From Marinomonas profundimaris (GTDB taxonomy: Bacteria; Pseudomonadota; Gammaproteobacteria; Pseudomonadales; Marinomonadaceae), in the NCBI RefSeq assembly GCF_000508165.1, contig NZ_AYOZ01000009.1, forward strand, positions 1-64,000: a DNA stretch of 64,000 nt, in the 5' to 3' direction. Below the pieces are notes generated by a model. It did not search any database, was not told where the DNA came from, and saw only the letters and a list, made by a program, of their open reading frames with translations. This document shows positions 43,884-53,515 of the stretch, piece after piece. Position numbers and translations under genes: made by a program. Positions within the stretch are counted from its first letter, which is position 1. Every line of letters begins with the position of its first letter.

Positions 43884-44318
43884 ATGTGGCAGCAAGTTGA
43901 GCTCCAATTACCAGCAGTGCGCCGAGGGTTTCATTTGATCACGGATCAGATTGAAGCCGCCTTGTCTAAGATGCCTACGGTCTCAGTTGGCTTGCTGCAT
44001 GTTTAATTACTGCATACTTCGGCGTCGCTGAGTATTAACGAGAATGCAGACCCGTCAGTAAGGCGAGATATGGAACGTCATTTTTCGCACATGGTGCCGG
44101 AAAATCAACCTTACTATGAGCATGTATACGAAGGAAGTGACGACATGCCTGCGCACATTAAAGCCAGTATGCTGGGGGCTTCTTTGACCATTCCTATTAG
44201 AGATCAGCGGTTGTATTTAGGAATTTGGCAAGGCGTTTATTTGGGTGAGCATCGAGATCATGGTGGCGCAAGGCGAATTGTACTGACGTTGCAAGGTGAG
44301 TCTTGTTCGTTGTCTTAA
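43884..44318 (+). pseudogene. yjbQ: yjbQ (UPF0047) interrupted by one in-frame stop
   Basis: Reading one frame from ATG 43884 gives MWQQVELQLPAVRRGFHLIT and continues to GLLHV, then TAA at 44004-44006, then [20 protein letters not shown] and [18 protein letters not shown] to [17 protein letters not shown]. Both sides are in the same frame and align with YjbQ, where this place reads LLHLFIQHTSASL. So codon 41, normally an aliphatic, aromatic or Gln codon, has become TAA. The rest (144 codons in all) is intact. Restart at ATG 44070 would lose the first 62 codons including the conserved TSAS motif. The family is linked to thiamine-phosphate-synthase-like activity. A sequencing error or suppression is the alternative explanation. 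Confidence 0.85.
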
Positions 44319-44337
44319 AGAGATAAATTAGAGTAAT

Positions 44338-44369
44338 AAAAAAGCCACGCTGTGAAGCATGGCTTTTTT
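44338..44369. terminator. Bidirectional terminator, yjbQ / PAS-GGDEF gene
   Basis: GCCACGC (44344-44350) pairs with GCATGGC (44357-44363) with one mismatch, extended by A6 and T6-7 flanks that also pair. Confidence 0.85.
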
Positions 44370-44383
44370 ATGGCTTACACAGG

Positions 44384-45610
44384 TTAGTTAACCACGATTT
44401 GTTTGCATTTAGCTTGGCCATCTTCGACGGCTTGGTTCGCGCTTAATGCTAGCTCATCAATGGTTTCACCATCTTCTGGAAAAGTGGCAATACCAATACA
44501 AAAATCCATTGGGTCAGAATTGCCTTCAATCAAACTTGTTTTTTCATCTTCTGTTGGGTTGATGATGTGATTGAGCAAATTTTTTGCGTCTTTTACGCTG
44601 GTGTTGGGCAATAACAGCAATAATTTATCAGCATCAACACGGGCTAAAACATCGGCTTCCCGAATCTTTTTGTAGATGTATCGAGCCGACGTTTGAATGG
44701 CAATATTACGCGCCTCCATGGAAAGCGTTGTTAATCTACTGTTGGCATCTAGATGAATTTTGGCCATCGTTAACGGCGTATATTGGCGCTTTGCCAAGCC
44801 TAATTGCTTTTTGAAATGCGTTAGTGCGGCGCCTCTTGTTAATAAACCGGTCAGTTCATCAAAAGTGGCTTGGTTTCGTAAATGCTCTTCAAGGGCTTTT
44901 TGATGGCTAATGTCTTCTACAAAACCAATCATTTTCTTCACACTGCCGTCGGTATTGCGTGTATAGGTTCGACCGCGCTCTTTGACCCATAAGTATTCTT
45001 GATCGTCTTTTAGAATGCGGTATTCCGCTTCGTAATACTTTTTCTTATTGGCAACATGTTCATCAACAATGGAAGCGAGTCTTTGAACATCGTCTGGATG
45101 GACGCGTTCATGCCACTCTGGTGTTGAGCGAGGTGTTTTGCCTTGTGGACAACCTAATAGAATGGCGATCGACTTTGAGCACGAAATCAAATCTGAATGC
45201 GTTTCCCAAATCCATAACCCTGCGGAAGATTCCGTCAGTGCAAATTTTAAAAGGGTATTTTCCGCCGCAGAAAGGTCCATGTGATCGGTGTTGTAAACGC
45301 ACGCCAAGACAGCGTCGCCAAGGTGCTGCAGCTCTAGCTGCATATTGATCAGTTTGTCACCCACTTGAATCAGGCTTTCACAACGTTCGATGCTGCCGTT
45401 TTGGATTTTGATATTCAGCTTATGCCAATCATCCGCAGAGGTTGCATCTGAACAGAGAGATACCCACGTCGCGGCAGGTTTGGCATTAAAATTTTCAAAC
45501 AGCACTTCAAAATTACGATTGTATGACGTGAGCTTTCCGCTGCTGCTTTCTACTATAAAAGCAGGCGTTGGCATGTGTTTAAACGCTAATTCAAAAGGGG
45601 TACTCATCAT
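44384..45610 (-). CDS. PAS-domain protein with degenerate GGDEF domain
   Basis: 408 residues. Two PAS regions: residues about 5-110 (weak) and 115-240 (PAS/PAC, ending WVKERGRTY and MIGFVEDISHQKALEEHL). A GGDEF fold follows (ATFDELTGLLTRGAAL), but the active-site loop reads RVDADKLLLLL at about residues 324-334 in place of RxGGDEF, and the metal-site segment is IHLDANSRL. It is therefore unlikely to make cyclic di-GMP and may be a sensor or scaffold. AAGGAG precedes two adjacent ATGs (45610 and 45607); either may be used. Confidence 0.82.
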   Translation of the reverse strand: MMSTPFELAFKHMPTPAFIVESSSGKLTSYNRNFEVLFENFNAKPAATWVSLCSDATSADDWHKLNIKIQNGSIERCESLIQVGDKLINMQLELQHLGDAVLACVYNTDHMDLSAAENTLLKFALTESSAGLWIWETHSDLISCSKSIAILLGCPQGKTPRSTPEWHERVHPDDVQRLASIVDEHVANKKKYYEAEYRILKDDQEYLWVKERGRTYTRNTDGSVKKMIGFVEDISHQKALEEHLRNQATFDELTGLLTRGAALTHFKKQLGLAKRQYTPLTMAKIHLDANSRLTTLSMEARNIAIQTSARYIYKKIREADVLARVDADKLLLLLPNTSVKDAKNLLNHIINPTEDEKTSLIEGNSDPMDFCIGIATFPEDGETIDELALSANQAVEDGQAKCKQIVVN

Positions 45611-45635
45611 TGCGCTCCTTTATAAATAGGATGGA

Positions 45636-46478
45636 TTATTCAGGCGTGATCCAAGTTACTTGGTGTGTCGCCTGATTGTCTTCTGCCAATAGTTTACTTA
45701 ATACAGGTAAACATTCCTTGGCTTCCTTTTCGAGTGTCCAAGGCGGGTTAACGATGATCATACCGCTTCCTGCCATACCGCGCTCTTCTTCAGTATCTCG
45801 AATGCAAAGCTCGAGTAAAAGCACGTTGCGAATGTTGGTCGCTTTTACGGATTTTAAAAACTCGTTTGCTTGCTGACGATTCAACACCGGATACCAAATA
45901 GCGTAAGTGCCTTGAGGAAAACGTTTGTGGCCATCTATCATGGCTTGGACTACATATTGGTAGTCTTTTTTGACCTCGTACGGAGGGTCCATTAAGACAA
46001 ACCCGCGCTTTTGAGGCGGCGGCAACATAGCTTTTACAGCCATAAAACCATTGTCTTTCACGACATTGGCTTTGCGCTTATTTGGGAACAGCGCCGCCAG
46101 TATTGGGTAATCGTTCGGATGCAACTCACATAAGTGTAGTTTGTCTTTTTGGCGAACGTAATAGTCGACAATTTTGGGACTACCCGGATAAAAATCCAAG
46201 GTATCGGTTGGATTCATGTCTCGGACAATGTCCAATAGTTCTTCTATCGGTTCAGGCAAATTTTCTTCAGACATTAATCGGGCGATGCCAGAATGAAATT
46301 CTTTGTTCTTTTGCGCTTGCTCAGATTTTAATGAGTATTGACCTATGCCTGCGTGCGTATCCAAATAGAAAAAAGGCGCGTCTTTTTTTATAAAATGGCG
46401 GCATATTTGACTTACCGTCAAATGTTTTAAGATATCAGCGTGATTGCCTGCGTGATAAATATGGCGATAGCTGAGCAT
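45636..46478 (-). CDS. rlmJ: 23S rRNA (adenine-2030-N6) methyltransferase
   Basis: 280 residues starting MLSYRHIYHAGNHADILKH, the RlmJ N-terminus. It has LDTHAGIGQYSL (SAM), the catalytic motif LMDPPYEVKKDY and WYPVLNR. Length matches E. coli RlmJ (280). It lies between ilvD and the PAS gene, all on the minus strand. Confidence 0.95.
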   Translation of the reverse strand: MLSYRHIYHAGNHADILKHLTVSQICRHFIKKDAPFFYLDTHAGIGQYSLKSEQAQKNKEFHSGIARLMSEENLPEPIEELLDIVRDMNPTDTLDFYPGSPKIVDYYVRQKDKLHLCELHPNDYPILAALFPNKRKANVVKDNGFMAVKAMLPPPQKRGFVLMDPPYEVKKDYQYVVQAMIDGHKRFPQGTYAIWYPVLNRQQANEFLKSVKATNIRNVLLLELCIRDTEEERGMAGSGMIIVNPPWTLEKEAKECLPVLSKLLAEDNQATHQVTWITPE

Positions 46479-46513
46479 GCTGTGTCCTGTCTTGAGTAAT
46501 CTTGTTATGAATG

Positions 46514-46551
46514 AAAAAGGCCGCGAGCCTAATATGGCAAAGCGGCCTTTT
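46514..46551 (-). terminator. Intrinsic terminator after ilvD
   Basis: On the minus strand AAAAGGCCGC (46542-46551) pairs with GCGGCCTTTT (46515-46524) around a 17-nt loop, ending in TTTTTC. Confidence 0.8.
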
Positions 46552-46568
46552 GCGTATTATCTTAAAAA

Positions 46569-48413
46569 TTAGTCTATTTTACTGATGTCGCGTACGGCAC
46601 CTTTGTCTGCGCTGGTGACAAAGTGAGCATACACTTTCAATGCAGGGGAGACTTTGCGTGGACGCGTTTCTGCGGGTTTCCAAGCGTTTTTGCCTTTTGC
46701 ATTCATTGCGTCACGGCGAGCTTGTAGTTCTTCGTCGCTTAGCAATACGTTAATAGTACGATTTGGAATGTCGATGCGAATAATATCGCCATTTTCTACT
46801 AAGCCAATTGCTCCGCCAGCTCCAGCTTCCGGAGACACGTGACCGATAGACAAGCCAGAGGTACCGCCAGAGAAACGTCCATCCGTTAACAGTGCGCAAG
46901 CTTGGCCTAGGCCTTTAGACTTAATGTAAGAAGTCGGGTACAGCATTTCTTGCATGCCAGGGCCGCCTTTTGGTCCTTCATAGCGCACGATAACCACTTC
47001 ACCCGCTTTGACTTTGTCATCAAGAATGTTCTTAACGGCTTCGTCTTGCGATTCTGTAATGTGGGCTGGGCCTTCGAAGACCAAACAAGATTCGTCGACA
47101 CCCGCACTTTTTACAACACAGCCATCTAGCGCAATGTTTCCGTACAATACCGCTAAGCCGCCTTCTAAAGAGAATGCGTTTTCAATAGAACGGAAGCAGC
47201 CGTCTTTACGGTCTCCGTCTAAAGATGGCCAGCGAGTTGATTGGCTAAACGCGGTTTGCGTTGGAATACCTGCGGGACCCGCTTTGTAAAATTCAATCAC
47301 TTCTGGCGTTGGTGAGCGCATGATGTCCCATGTCTCAAGCGCTTCTTCCATTGTTTTGGAGTGAACAGTATGACACTGATTGTGCAATAGACCGGCACGG
47401 TCCAGCTCGCCAAGTAGGCCAAAAATACCGCCTGCACGGTGAACGTCTTCAATATGATATTTAGGCGAATTGGGTGCGACTTTACACAACTGAGGAACGC
47501 GACGTGACAATCTGTCAATGTCTTCCATTGTAAAGTCTACGCCGGCTTCAAGAGCGATCGCTAATAAATGAAGAATGGTGTTGGTTGATCCACCCATTGC
47601 AATGTCTAGCGTCATTGCGTTTTCAAAGGCATCAAAGCTGGCAATGGAGCGAGGCGCCCAATTTGCTTCATCATTTTCATAGAAACGTTTGGTGATGTCG
47701 ACAATGCGACGACCGGCTTCTAGGAATAGTCGGCGACGGTCGGAATGTGTCGCCAATGTCGTACCGTTACCAGGCAAACTTAGACCTAGCGCTTCGGTTA
47801 GACAGTTCATAGAGTTGGCAGTAAACATGCCAGAACAAGAACCACAGGTTGGACAAGCAGAGCGTTCGTATTCGGCTACTTTTTCATCTGTTGCCGTTGG
47901 GTCTGCTGCAATTACCATAGCATCGACTAGGTCGAGTTTATTTTCGGATAATTTTGTTTTGCCGGCTTCCATTGGTCCGCCAGAAACAAAAATAACAGGA
48001 ATGTTAAGACGCATCGCTGCCATCAACATTCCTGGTGTGATTTTGTCACAGTTAGAAATACAGACTAGGGCATCGGCGCAATGCGCATTAGCCATGTATT
48101 CCACTGAGTCTGCAATCAAATCGCGTGAAGGAAGACTGTACAACATGCCGTCATGACCCATTGCAATACCATCGTCTACCGCAATAGTGTTGAACTCTTT
48201 TGCTACGCCACCTGCTGCTTCAATTTCACGAGCAACGAGCTGCCCCATATCTTTTAGGTGAACGTGACCGGGTACGAATTGTGTAAAAGAGTTGACCACT
48301 GCGATGATGGGCTTTTGAAAATCATCGTCTGTCATTCCGGTGGCGCGCCATAGCGCACGAGCTCCTGCCATGTTGCGGCCGGAAGTAGTTGTCTTGGAGC
48401 GGTATACTGGCAT
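46569..48413 (-). CDS. ilvD: Dihydroxy-acid dehydratase
   Basis: 614 residues from ATG 48413 ([20 protein letters not shown]), with GGGGA upstream; E. coli IlvD has 616. Iron-sulfur ligands lie in [12 protein letters not shown] and [20 protein letters not shown]. The substrate-end signature is [18 protein letters not shown]. It is a cytoplasmic Fe-S enzyme of branched-chain amino acid synthesis. It stands alone, without ilv neighbours. Confidence 0.97.
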   Translation of the reverse strand: MPVYRSKTTTSGRNMAGARALWRATGMTDDDFQKPIIAVVNSFTQFVPGHVHLKDMGQLVAREIEAAGGVAKEFNTIAVDDGIAMGHDGMLYSLPSRDLIADSVEYMANAHCADALVCISNCDKITPGMLMAAMRLNIPVIFVSGGPMEAGKTKLSENKLDLVDAMVIAADPTATDEKVAEYERSACPTCGSCSGMFTANSMNCLTEALGLSLPGNGTTLATHSDRRRLFLEAGRRIVDITKRFYENDEANWAPRSIASFDAFENAMTLDIAMGGSTNTILHLLAIALEAGVDFTMEDIDRLSRRVPQLCKVAPNSPKYHIEDVHRAGGIFGLLGELDRAGLLHNQCHTVHSKTMEEALETWDIMRSPTPEVIEFYKAGPAGIPTQTAFSQSTRWPSLDGDRKDGCFRSIENAFSLEGGLAVLYGNIALDGCVVKSAGVDESCLVFEGPAHITESQDEAVKNILDDKVKAGEVVIVRYEGPKGGPGMQEMLYPTSYIKSKGLGQACALLTDGRFSGGTSGLSIGHVSPEAGAGGAIGLVENGDIIRIDIPNRTINVLLSDEELQARRDAMNAKGKNAWKPAETRPRKVSPALKVYAHFVTSADKGAVRDISKID

Positions 48414-48465
48414 TATTTTCCCCACAGTTTTTTTTGCTTTATACAGTTACCCATGTTACCAAGAT

Positions 48466-48500
48466 TATTGTCTATGCCCAATGGCAATTTTTAGACAATA
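48466..48500. promoter_or_regulatory. Nested inverted repeat in the ilvD / EAL-HDOD divergent region
   Basis: Outer arms TATTGTCTA (48466-48474) and TAGACAATA (48492-48500) are perfect complements 17 bp apart. An inner TGCCCAATGGCA (48475-48486) is a second inverted repeat. It lies 53-87 bp upstream of ilvD and 63-97 bp upstream of the EAL-HDOD gene, a plausible operator pair for a dimeric or tetrameric regulator. Confidence 0.5.
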
Positions 48501-48562
48501 TTGAGACACTGTTGATATCCGCCACTGATGTTTTATTAGGGCGTGCTTAAAACGGAAATGAT

Positions 48563-49783
48563 ATGACTGAAAATGTGTTACTCGCTCACTCCAATGTTTC
48601 ATTGGCACGACAGCCAATTGTTGATAGTCGTCTGTCTGTGATGGGATACGAGCTTTTATATCGTAAGAATGCGGTAGCGACTCAGGCAGATGTGATTGAT
48701 GATGTCGGCGCTACCGCACAAGTGATATCTGCGAGTCTTTTTGAATTCGGTATAGAGAACTTAGTTGGGTCGAATAAGGCGTTTATTAATTTCCCTCGGG
48801 CGTATTTATTAAGCTCCAGTGGTATGCCTATCAATAAAGACAACATTGTTGTTGAAGTGTTGGAAAGCGCGGTTTTTGACGCGATGTTATTGTCTGCTCT
48901 TCGACGTTGGGTTGCGGCAGGTTGTTCCGTTGCGTTAGATGATTTTGTCTTTGAGAGTAAGTTGACGCCTTTTATTGAGCTGGCGGATTACATAAAACTA
49001 GACATATTGTCATTGGGTCATGACAAATTTCATGAGCAAGTTGAATCGCTACGCGGATTTAATGTCCAAATTATTGCCGAGAAAGTCGAAACGTGGGAAG
49101 ACTATCAATTCTGTCGCCTGCTCGGGGTTGAATTGTTTCAAGGTTACTTCTTCGAACGACCTGAAGTGATGTCGAGTAAAACCTCACAAGTGAATAGCAT
49201 GACGTTGTTACAATTGATGTCATCATTGTTAAATACCTCTTCATTTAGTGTGGAAGAGTTAGAGCGAATAGTGAGCCAAGATGCTGGCTTGGTGCACAAG
49301 TTATTACGTTATTTAAACTCTCCCATGACCGGACTGGTCGCTTCGGTGGACTCTGTGCGTTTGGCCATTATGTTAATTGGAGTTGAGCCACTCAAATCAT
49401 TAACCAATTTATTATTAATGTCTGAAATGGTGGGCGATCGACACGCATTATTGGAACAAATAATGGTGCGGGCAAAACACGCAGAGTTGTTTGCTAAAAT
49501 TCGAGGTTACGATAATCAAGACAAGTATTTCTTAGCGGGCATGTTGTCCATGATGGACGTGTGCACAGGAATGAAGCTGGATGATGTCTTGGGTGAATTA
49601 CCTTTGCCCAATGAATTTATTAACGCGATTGTCCATCGTTCTGGTCGTGTAGGTGATACGCTTGATTTGGTAGAGCATTATAGTAATGACCATATTATTA
49701 AAAATCAGCAAGATATGGATGACCTTAAATTCTCGTATTTAGACGCCATAAAGTGGACAGATGATTTTCTAGTTGCCATATGA
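48563..49783 (+). CDS. EAL-HDOD protein (YuxH-type), probably signalling, not catalytic
   Basis: 406 residues. The N-terminal EAL domain retains ExLxR as ELLYR, INF, VEVLES, IKLDI, AEKVET and QGYFFERP, but the loop-6 motif DFGTGYSSL is replaced by DDFVFESKLTP, so phosphodiesterase activity is doubtful. The C-terminal HDOD domain (residues 215-400) has VSQDAGLVHKLLRYLNSP and SVRLAIMLIGVEPLKSL. YuxH/CdgJ-type proteins influence motility and biofilm. It is divergent from ilvD and precedes the CsrB/RsmZ-like RNA on the same strand. Confidence 0.86.
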   Translation: MTENVLLAHSNVSLARQPIVDSRLSVMGYELLYRKNAVATQADVIDDVGATAQVISASLFEFGIENLVGSNKAFINFPRAYLLSSSGMPINKDNIVVEVLESAVFDAMLLSALRRWVAAGCSVALDDFVFESKLTPFIELADYIKLDILSLGHDKFHEQVESLRGFNVQIIAEKVETWEDYQFCRLLGVELFQGYFFERPEVMSSKTSQVNSMTLLQLMSSLLNTSSFSVEELERIVSQDAGLVHKLLRYLNSPMTGLVASVDSVRLAIMLIGVEPLKSLTNLLLMSEMVGDRHALLEQIMVRAKHAELFAKIRGYDNQDKYFLAGMLSMMDVCTGMKLDDVLGELPLPNEFINAIVHRSGRVGDTLDLVEHYSNDHIIKNQQDMDDLKFSYLDAIKWTDDFLVAI

Positions 49784-49816
49784 TCAATTTATGTCGATAG
49801 GTTGATTGTAAATTTT

Positions 49817-49834
49817 TGTAGTCCTTTCCTTACA
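49817..49834 (+). promoter_or_regulatory. GacA-box-like upstream activating site
   Basis: TGTAGTCCTTTCCTTACA matches the GacA consensus TGTAAG-N6-CTTACA at 10 of 12 specified positions with the exact 6-bp spacing. It lies about 155 bp upstream of the predicted start of the RNA, the distance typical of rsm/csr RNA genes. Confidence 0.65.
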
Positions 49835-49938
49835 TGTCTGTAGGTTCTCTCCGTTTGTTATGTGATCAAATGAGAACTTATCTCATAAATGCCACTATGC
49901 TGTTGAATTTAAAGGTTTTTTTAAAATCTTCGCTGATG

Positions 49939-49966
49939 TTGTTGATGTTGATTCTCATTTTATAAC
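49939..49966 (+). promoter_or_regulatory. Predicted promoter of the CsrB/RsmZ-like RNA
   Basis: A -35 TTGTTG (49939-49944) and a -10 TATAAC (49961-49966) are separated by 16 bp, giving a start near 49973. Confidence 0.5.
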
Positions 49967-49972
49967 TGGTAC

Positions 49973-50235
49973 ATTGTCCTTATCCAAACGGATTTCACGG
50001 ATGAAAGGCACATGATGTGCTGTATGAAATGTTAGTGATGGCATTGAGGATCGAACTAGGATGTTCGCGAACAAAGGAAGGTTCAAAAGGATACCGTGGT
50101 TCGATGGACAGCGCCATGTGGATAAGGATTGTTTGGATGCTTCATGATGAAGCAAACAGTGATGTTTTACTCATCGGAAGAGTTGCTTAACAGGATGTGA
50201 GCAAAAGTAGGGTGGCCAAAAGCCACCCTTTTTTT
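49973..50235 (+). ncRNA. rsmZ: CsrB/RsmZ-family small RNA (CsrA/RsmA decoy)
   Basis: About 263 nt; the 5' end is inferred. Twelve GGA motifs begin at 49990, 49999, 50048, 50059, 50076, 50089, 50106, 50120, 50126, 50135, 50176 and 50193, about three times the chance expectation. Several sit in hairpin loops: TTTCA-CGGA-TGAAA (49993-50006), CGAAC-TAGGAT-GTTCG (50052-50067), GAAC-AAAGGAAG-GTTC (50069-50084) and ACTC-ATCGGAA-GAGT (50169-50183). Another is in a bulge beside GCTTCA-TGA-TGAAGC (50139-50153). It ends in a strong terminator. Such RNAs titrate CsrA/RsmA, which binds GGA in loops. fdxA lies next to it, as I recall for rsmZ in Pseudomonas (between rpoS and fdxA). The length is nearer CsrC/CsrB than Pseudomonas RsmZ (about 120 nt), so the name is by position and type. 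Confidence 0.85.
50210..50235 (+). terminator. Intrinsic terminator of the CsrB/RsmZ-like RNA
   Basis: GGGTGGC (50210-50216) pairs with GCCACCC (50222-50228), then T7. No protein gene precedes it on this strand within 420 bp. Confidence 0.92.
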
Positions 50236-50282
50236 GTTTTTGTACTTAGCGTTATCTGTTTTTTTTGAAGTGTTTTACCCAT

Positions 50283-50310
50283 AAAAAAAGCGACACTGAA
50301 GTCGCTTTTT
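50283..50310 (-). terminator. Intrinsic terminator after fdxA
   Basis: On the minus strand GCGAC (50301-50305) pairs with GTCGC (50290-50294), followed by T7; the other side has a matching A run. Confidence 0.85.
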
Positions 50311-50330
50311 CTGAGTTCAACAACGTTAGT

Positions 50331-50654
50331 TTAACGTTCCAAATGTTCTAATTTGTCTTCTACACCATCCCATTGCGCGGCATCGGGTAATGCGTCTTTT
50401 TTCTCTGCAAGGTTTGGCCAAATCAAAGACAGGTCTCTGTTTAACTCGACAAAGACTTCTTGATCTTCTGGTAGCTCGTCTTCAGAGAAGATCGCGTTTG
50501 CTGGGCATTCTGGTTCGCACAATGCACAGTCAATACATTCGTCTGGATTAATGGCTAAAAAGTTAGGGCCTTCGTAGAAGCAGTCTACAGGACAAACTTC
50601 AACACAGTCGGTGTATTTGCAGCGAATGCAGTTATCGGTAACGATGAAAGCCAT
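50331..50654 (-). CDS. fdxA: Seven-iron ferredoxin FdxA
   Basis: 107 residues. Cysteines in [17 protein letters not shown] and [12 protein letters not shown] fit one [3Fe-4S] and one [4Fe-4S] cluster (the Azotobacter FdI type). The acidic C-terminal half ([15 protein letters not shown]) is typical. It is a small cytoplasmic electron carrier, lying between the RsmZ-like RNA and mutS. Confidence 0.95.
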   Translation of the reverse strand: MAFIVTDNCIRCKYTDCVEVCPVDCFYEGPNFLAINPDECIDCALCEPECPANAIFSEDELPEDQEVFVELNRDLSLIWPNLAEKKDALPDAAQWDGVEDKLEHLER

Positions 50655-50805
50655 TCGACTTCTCCTTACAAGGTATAAAAATGATTGCCCGCTATTTTAG
50701 AGGTATTGGCTATTTCTCAGCAAGTAAGAATCGCCAATCCTCTACATTTATCTGATATTAGCTTATGCCAACCACTCGTTATTACGACTGACTATCAGTT
50801 ACCGC

Positions 50806-53436
50806 CTAAAGTTGAGATTTTAGTGCGTAAAGCGCGCTGATCGCTTCCAATGGCGTCATATTATCCACATCGAGTTCTTCAATCGCAGTCTTGAGTGTGT
50901 TTTGTTCGGCTTGCACAAATAAGTCCGCTTGCTGAGGTGCATAAGCGGATTTGCTTTCTTGAATTTCTCGTTTGTCAGTCAGTAAATCGCGCTGTGGCGC
51001 CGCATTCTTTGTATCAATGCCTGTTACTACTTCCAACTCTTTCAGCTTCTGTTTGGCGTGGCCAATAACGTCACGCGGTACACCTGCGAGTTGAGCGACT
51101 TGAAGTCCATAGGATTGACTTGCTGGACCATCATGAACCTTGTGTAGGAAGACGATTTCGTCGTCGTATTCCGTCGCTGTCAAATGAACATTGGCTGCGT
51201 TTTCTAATTGGTCTGCCAAGGCGGTGAGTTCAAAGTAGTGTGTTGCAAAAAGCACGTAGCATTTAAGTTCTTTCGCGAGATAGTCAACGGCGGCCCATGC
51301 GAGAGACAGTCCATCAAAGGTACTGGTTCCTCGTCCTACTTCATCCATTAATACCAAGCTGTTTTTGCTGGCGTTATTCAAAATGTTGGCTGTTTCTGTC
51401 ATTTCAACCATAAAGGTCGAACGACCGCCAGCAAGGTCATCGGATGACCCCATTCGCGTAAATATACGATCGACCACAGAAATAGACGCGGCTTCGGCTG
51501 GCACAAAACAGCCTGTATGAGCCAATAGCGTGATGAGGGCGATTTGGCGCATATAGGTCGATTTACCACCCATGTTCGGACCAGTAATCATGAGCAATGA
51601 CCGCTTTTCATTAAGATCAAGGTCATTGGGAATGAAAGGTTCTGAGATAACGGCTTCCACTACAGGATGACGACCGCCCGTGATTTGAATACCGCCACGG
51701 TTATGCAGTTCTGGGCAGGTAAAATTCAGTGCGTCTGCGCGTTCTGCAAAGTTGTTCATAACATCCAACTGAGCAAGTGCTTGGCTGGTGGTTTGCAATT
51801 CTCTTAATGCGTCATTCAATAAATCCAGCAGCGCTTCGTAAAGCTCTTTTTCTCTGGCAAGAGACTTGGATTTCGCGCTGAGTGCTTTGTCCTCGAAGAT
51901 TTTTAATTCCGGTGTGATAAAGCGTTCGGCGTTTTTCAATGTTTGACGACGAATGTATTCCACTGGCGCTTGGTCTGAATGCAAACGGCTGATTTCAATG
52001 TAATAACCGTGAACGCGGTTGAAGCCGACTTTTAGCGAGCTGATACCGGTGCGTTCTTTTTCACTGCGTTCCATTTCCGCAAGGAAATCAGACGCGTTGG
52101 TTGATAAGGACAAAAGCTCATCTAGGTCTTCGTCATAACCTTTTGCAAAAATGCCGCCATCGCGCACAACCGACGGTGGGTTTTCGACCAGCGCCTTAAC
52201 CAGTGTGTCGGTAATTTGAGGTTGAGCAAGAATGCGTTGATTAAGCTCGTTTAAGCGGGTCGCCTTGGTTTGTGTCAACAGCGCGTTTATTTCTGGTACG
52301 GCTTCTAGTGCAAAGCGTAGACGCAACAAATCTCTGGGGCGCGCTGAACGTAAAGCGACGCGCGAGAGAATGCGTTCTAAGTCTCCGATCTTTTTAAGCG
52401 GTGCTTCAAAGGCGTTGTAGGATTGGTTTTTTTTGAGTTCAGACACGACGTGCTGGCGCGCTTGAATTTCGTTCAAATCACGGATCGGTGTGTGCAACCA
52501 GCGCTTCAATAAACGGCTGCCCATCGGCGTGGCGCATTCATCCAATACTTCAACAACGGTGTTGGTTGTACCGCCGGTTAAGTTGATGTCGATTTCCAAA
52601 TTGCGGCGAGTGGCGCCATCGATTAAAACAGAGTCGTCTTTGTGTTCCACCATAATGGATTGGATGTGCGGCAAGGCGGAACGTTGTGTGTCTTTTGCGT
52701 ATTGAAGCAACGCCCCAGCCGACGCAATGGCAGCCGTGAGTGCCTCGCAACCAAAGCCAGACAGATCTTTGGTATTAAATTGTTGGATTAATTGGCGATA
52801 GCTGGATTCATAATCAAAATGCCAAGGCCCAAGTTCCGACACGCCCTTTTCGAGTTTGAGTAAGTCCCGTGCAGGGAAGTCCTCAGAAACTAAGATTTCC
52901 ATTGGAGACAGACGTTGTAATTCACTGGAAAGTGCCTCGTGACCATCAACTTCAAACAAACAAAATCGGCCACTGGCCATGTCTAAATACGAGAAGCCAA
53001 ACACATCCAAACCTTTACGAGATTGATGCGCGAGAGACAGCAGTAGATTTTCGCGTTTTTCTTCTAAGAAGGCTTCATCGCTGATGGTGCCAGGAGTGAC
53101 AATGCGAGCAATCTTGCGTTCAACTGGGCCTTTGCTGGTGGCTGGATCGCCCGTTTGTTCGGCGATGACGACTGATTCGCCCATTCGAACGAGTCGAGCG
53201 ATGTAGTTCTCGGCGGCGTGATAAGGAATGCCCGCCATAGGGATGGGCTTTCCGCCAGAATGACCGCGAGACGTCAATGTAATATCGAGCAATTGTGACG
53301 CGCGTTTAGCGTCGTCATAAAAGATTTCGTAAAAATCGCCCATTCGATAAAATAGCAGCTGGTTTGGGTGCTCAGATTTAAGGCCGAAGTATTGGCGCAT
53401 CATCGGCGTGTGGTTGTCTGCTGTTACTTTGCTCAT
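50806..53436 (-). CDS. mutS: DNA mismatch repair protein MutS
   Basis: 876 residues. The N-terminal mismatch-reading motif is [15 protein letters not shown] (Phe-x-Glu). The ATPase domain has [14 protein letters not shown] (Walker A), [12 protein letters not shown] and [19 protein letters not shown] (Walker B), and the dimer helix-turn-helix [14 protein letters not shown] follows. It recognises mismatches and recruits MutL. Divergent from pncC-recA. Confidence 0.97.
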   Translation of the reverse strand: MSKVTADNHTPMMRQYFGLKSEHPNQLLFYRMGDFYEIFYDDAKRASQLLDITLTSRGHSGGKPIPMAGIPYHAAENYIARLVRMGESVVIAEQTGDPATSKGPVERKIARIVTPGTISDEAFLEEKRENLLLSLAHQSRKGLDVFGFSYLDMASGRFCLFEVDGHEALSSELQRLSPMEILVSEDFPARDLLKLEKGVSELGPWHFDYESSYRQLIQQFNTKDLSGFGCEALTAAIASAGALLQYAKDTQRSALPHIQSIMVEHKDDSVLIDGATRRNLEIDINLTGGTTNTVVEVLDECATPMGSRLLKRWLHTPIRDLNEIQARQHVVSELKKNQSYNAFEAPLKKIGDLERILSRVALRSARPRDLLRLRFALEAVPEINALLTQTKATRLNELNQRILAQPQITDTLVKALVENPPSVVRDGGIFAKGYDEDLDELLSLSTNASDFLAEMERSEKERTGISSLKVGFNRVHGYYIEISRLHSDQAPVEYIRRQTLKNAERFITPELKIFEDKALSAKSKSLAREKELYEALLDLLNDALRELQTTSQALAQLDVMNNFAERADALNFTCPELHNRGGIQITGGRHPVVEAVISEPFIPNDLDLNEKRSLLMITGPNMGGKSTYMRQIALITLLAHTGCFVPAEAASISVVDRIFTRMGSSDDLAGGRSTFMVEMTETANILNNASKNSLVLMDEVGRGTSTFDGLSLAWAAVDYLAKELKCYVLFATHYFELTALADQLENAANVHLTATEYDDEIVFLHKVHDGPASQSYGLQVAQLAGVPRDVIGHAKQKLKELEVVTGIDTKNAAPQRDLLTDKREIQESKSAYAPQQADLFVQAEQNTLKTAIEELDVDNMTPLEAISALYALKSQL

Positions 53437-53515
53437 TTTGTGATGCTCGATTGTGATCCAAAAAATAGAGCGTTATTCTACGGGATATTCGCTCAGGATT
53501 TAAGGGATAAGCGCA

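Noticed and set aside
44070-44318. An 82-codon frame as an independent small gene
   Set aside because: It is the C-terminal part of yjbQ in the same frame as the first 40 codons; there is no separate ribosome site.
49955-50155. Minus-strand open frame of 66 codons
   Set aside because: It is antisense to the GGA-rich RNA, has no recognisable protein features or ribosome site, and its codon pattern is explained by the RNA's repeats.
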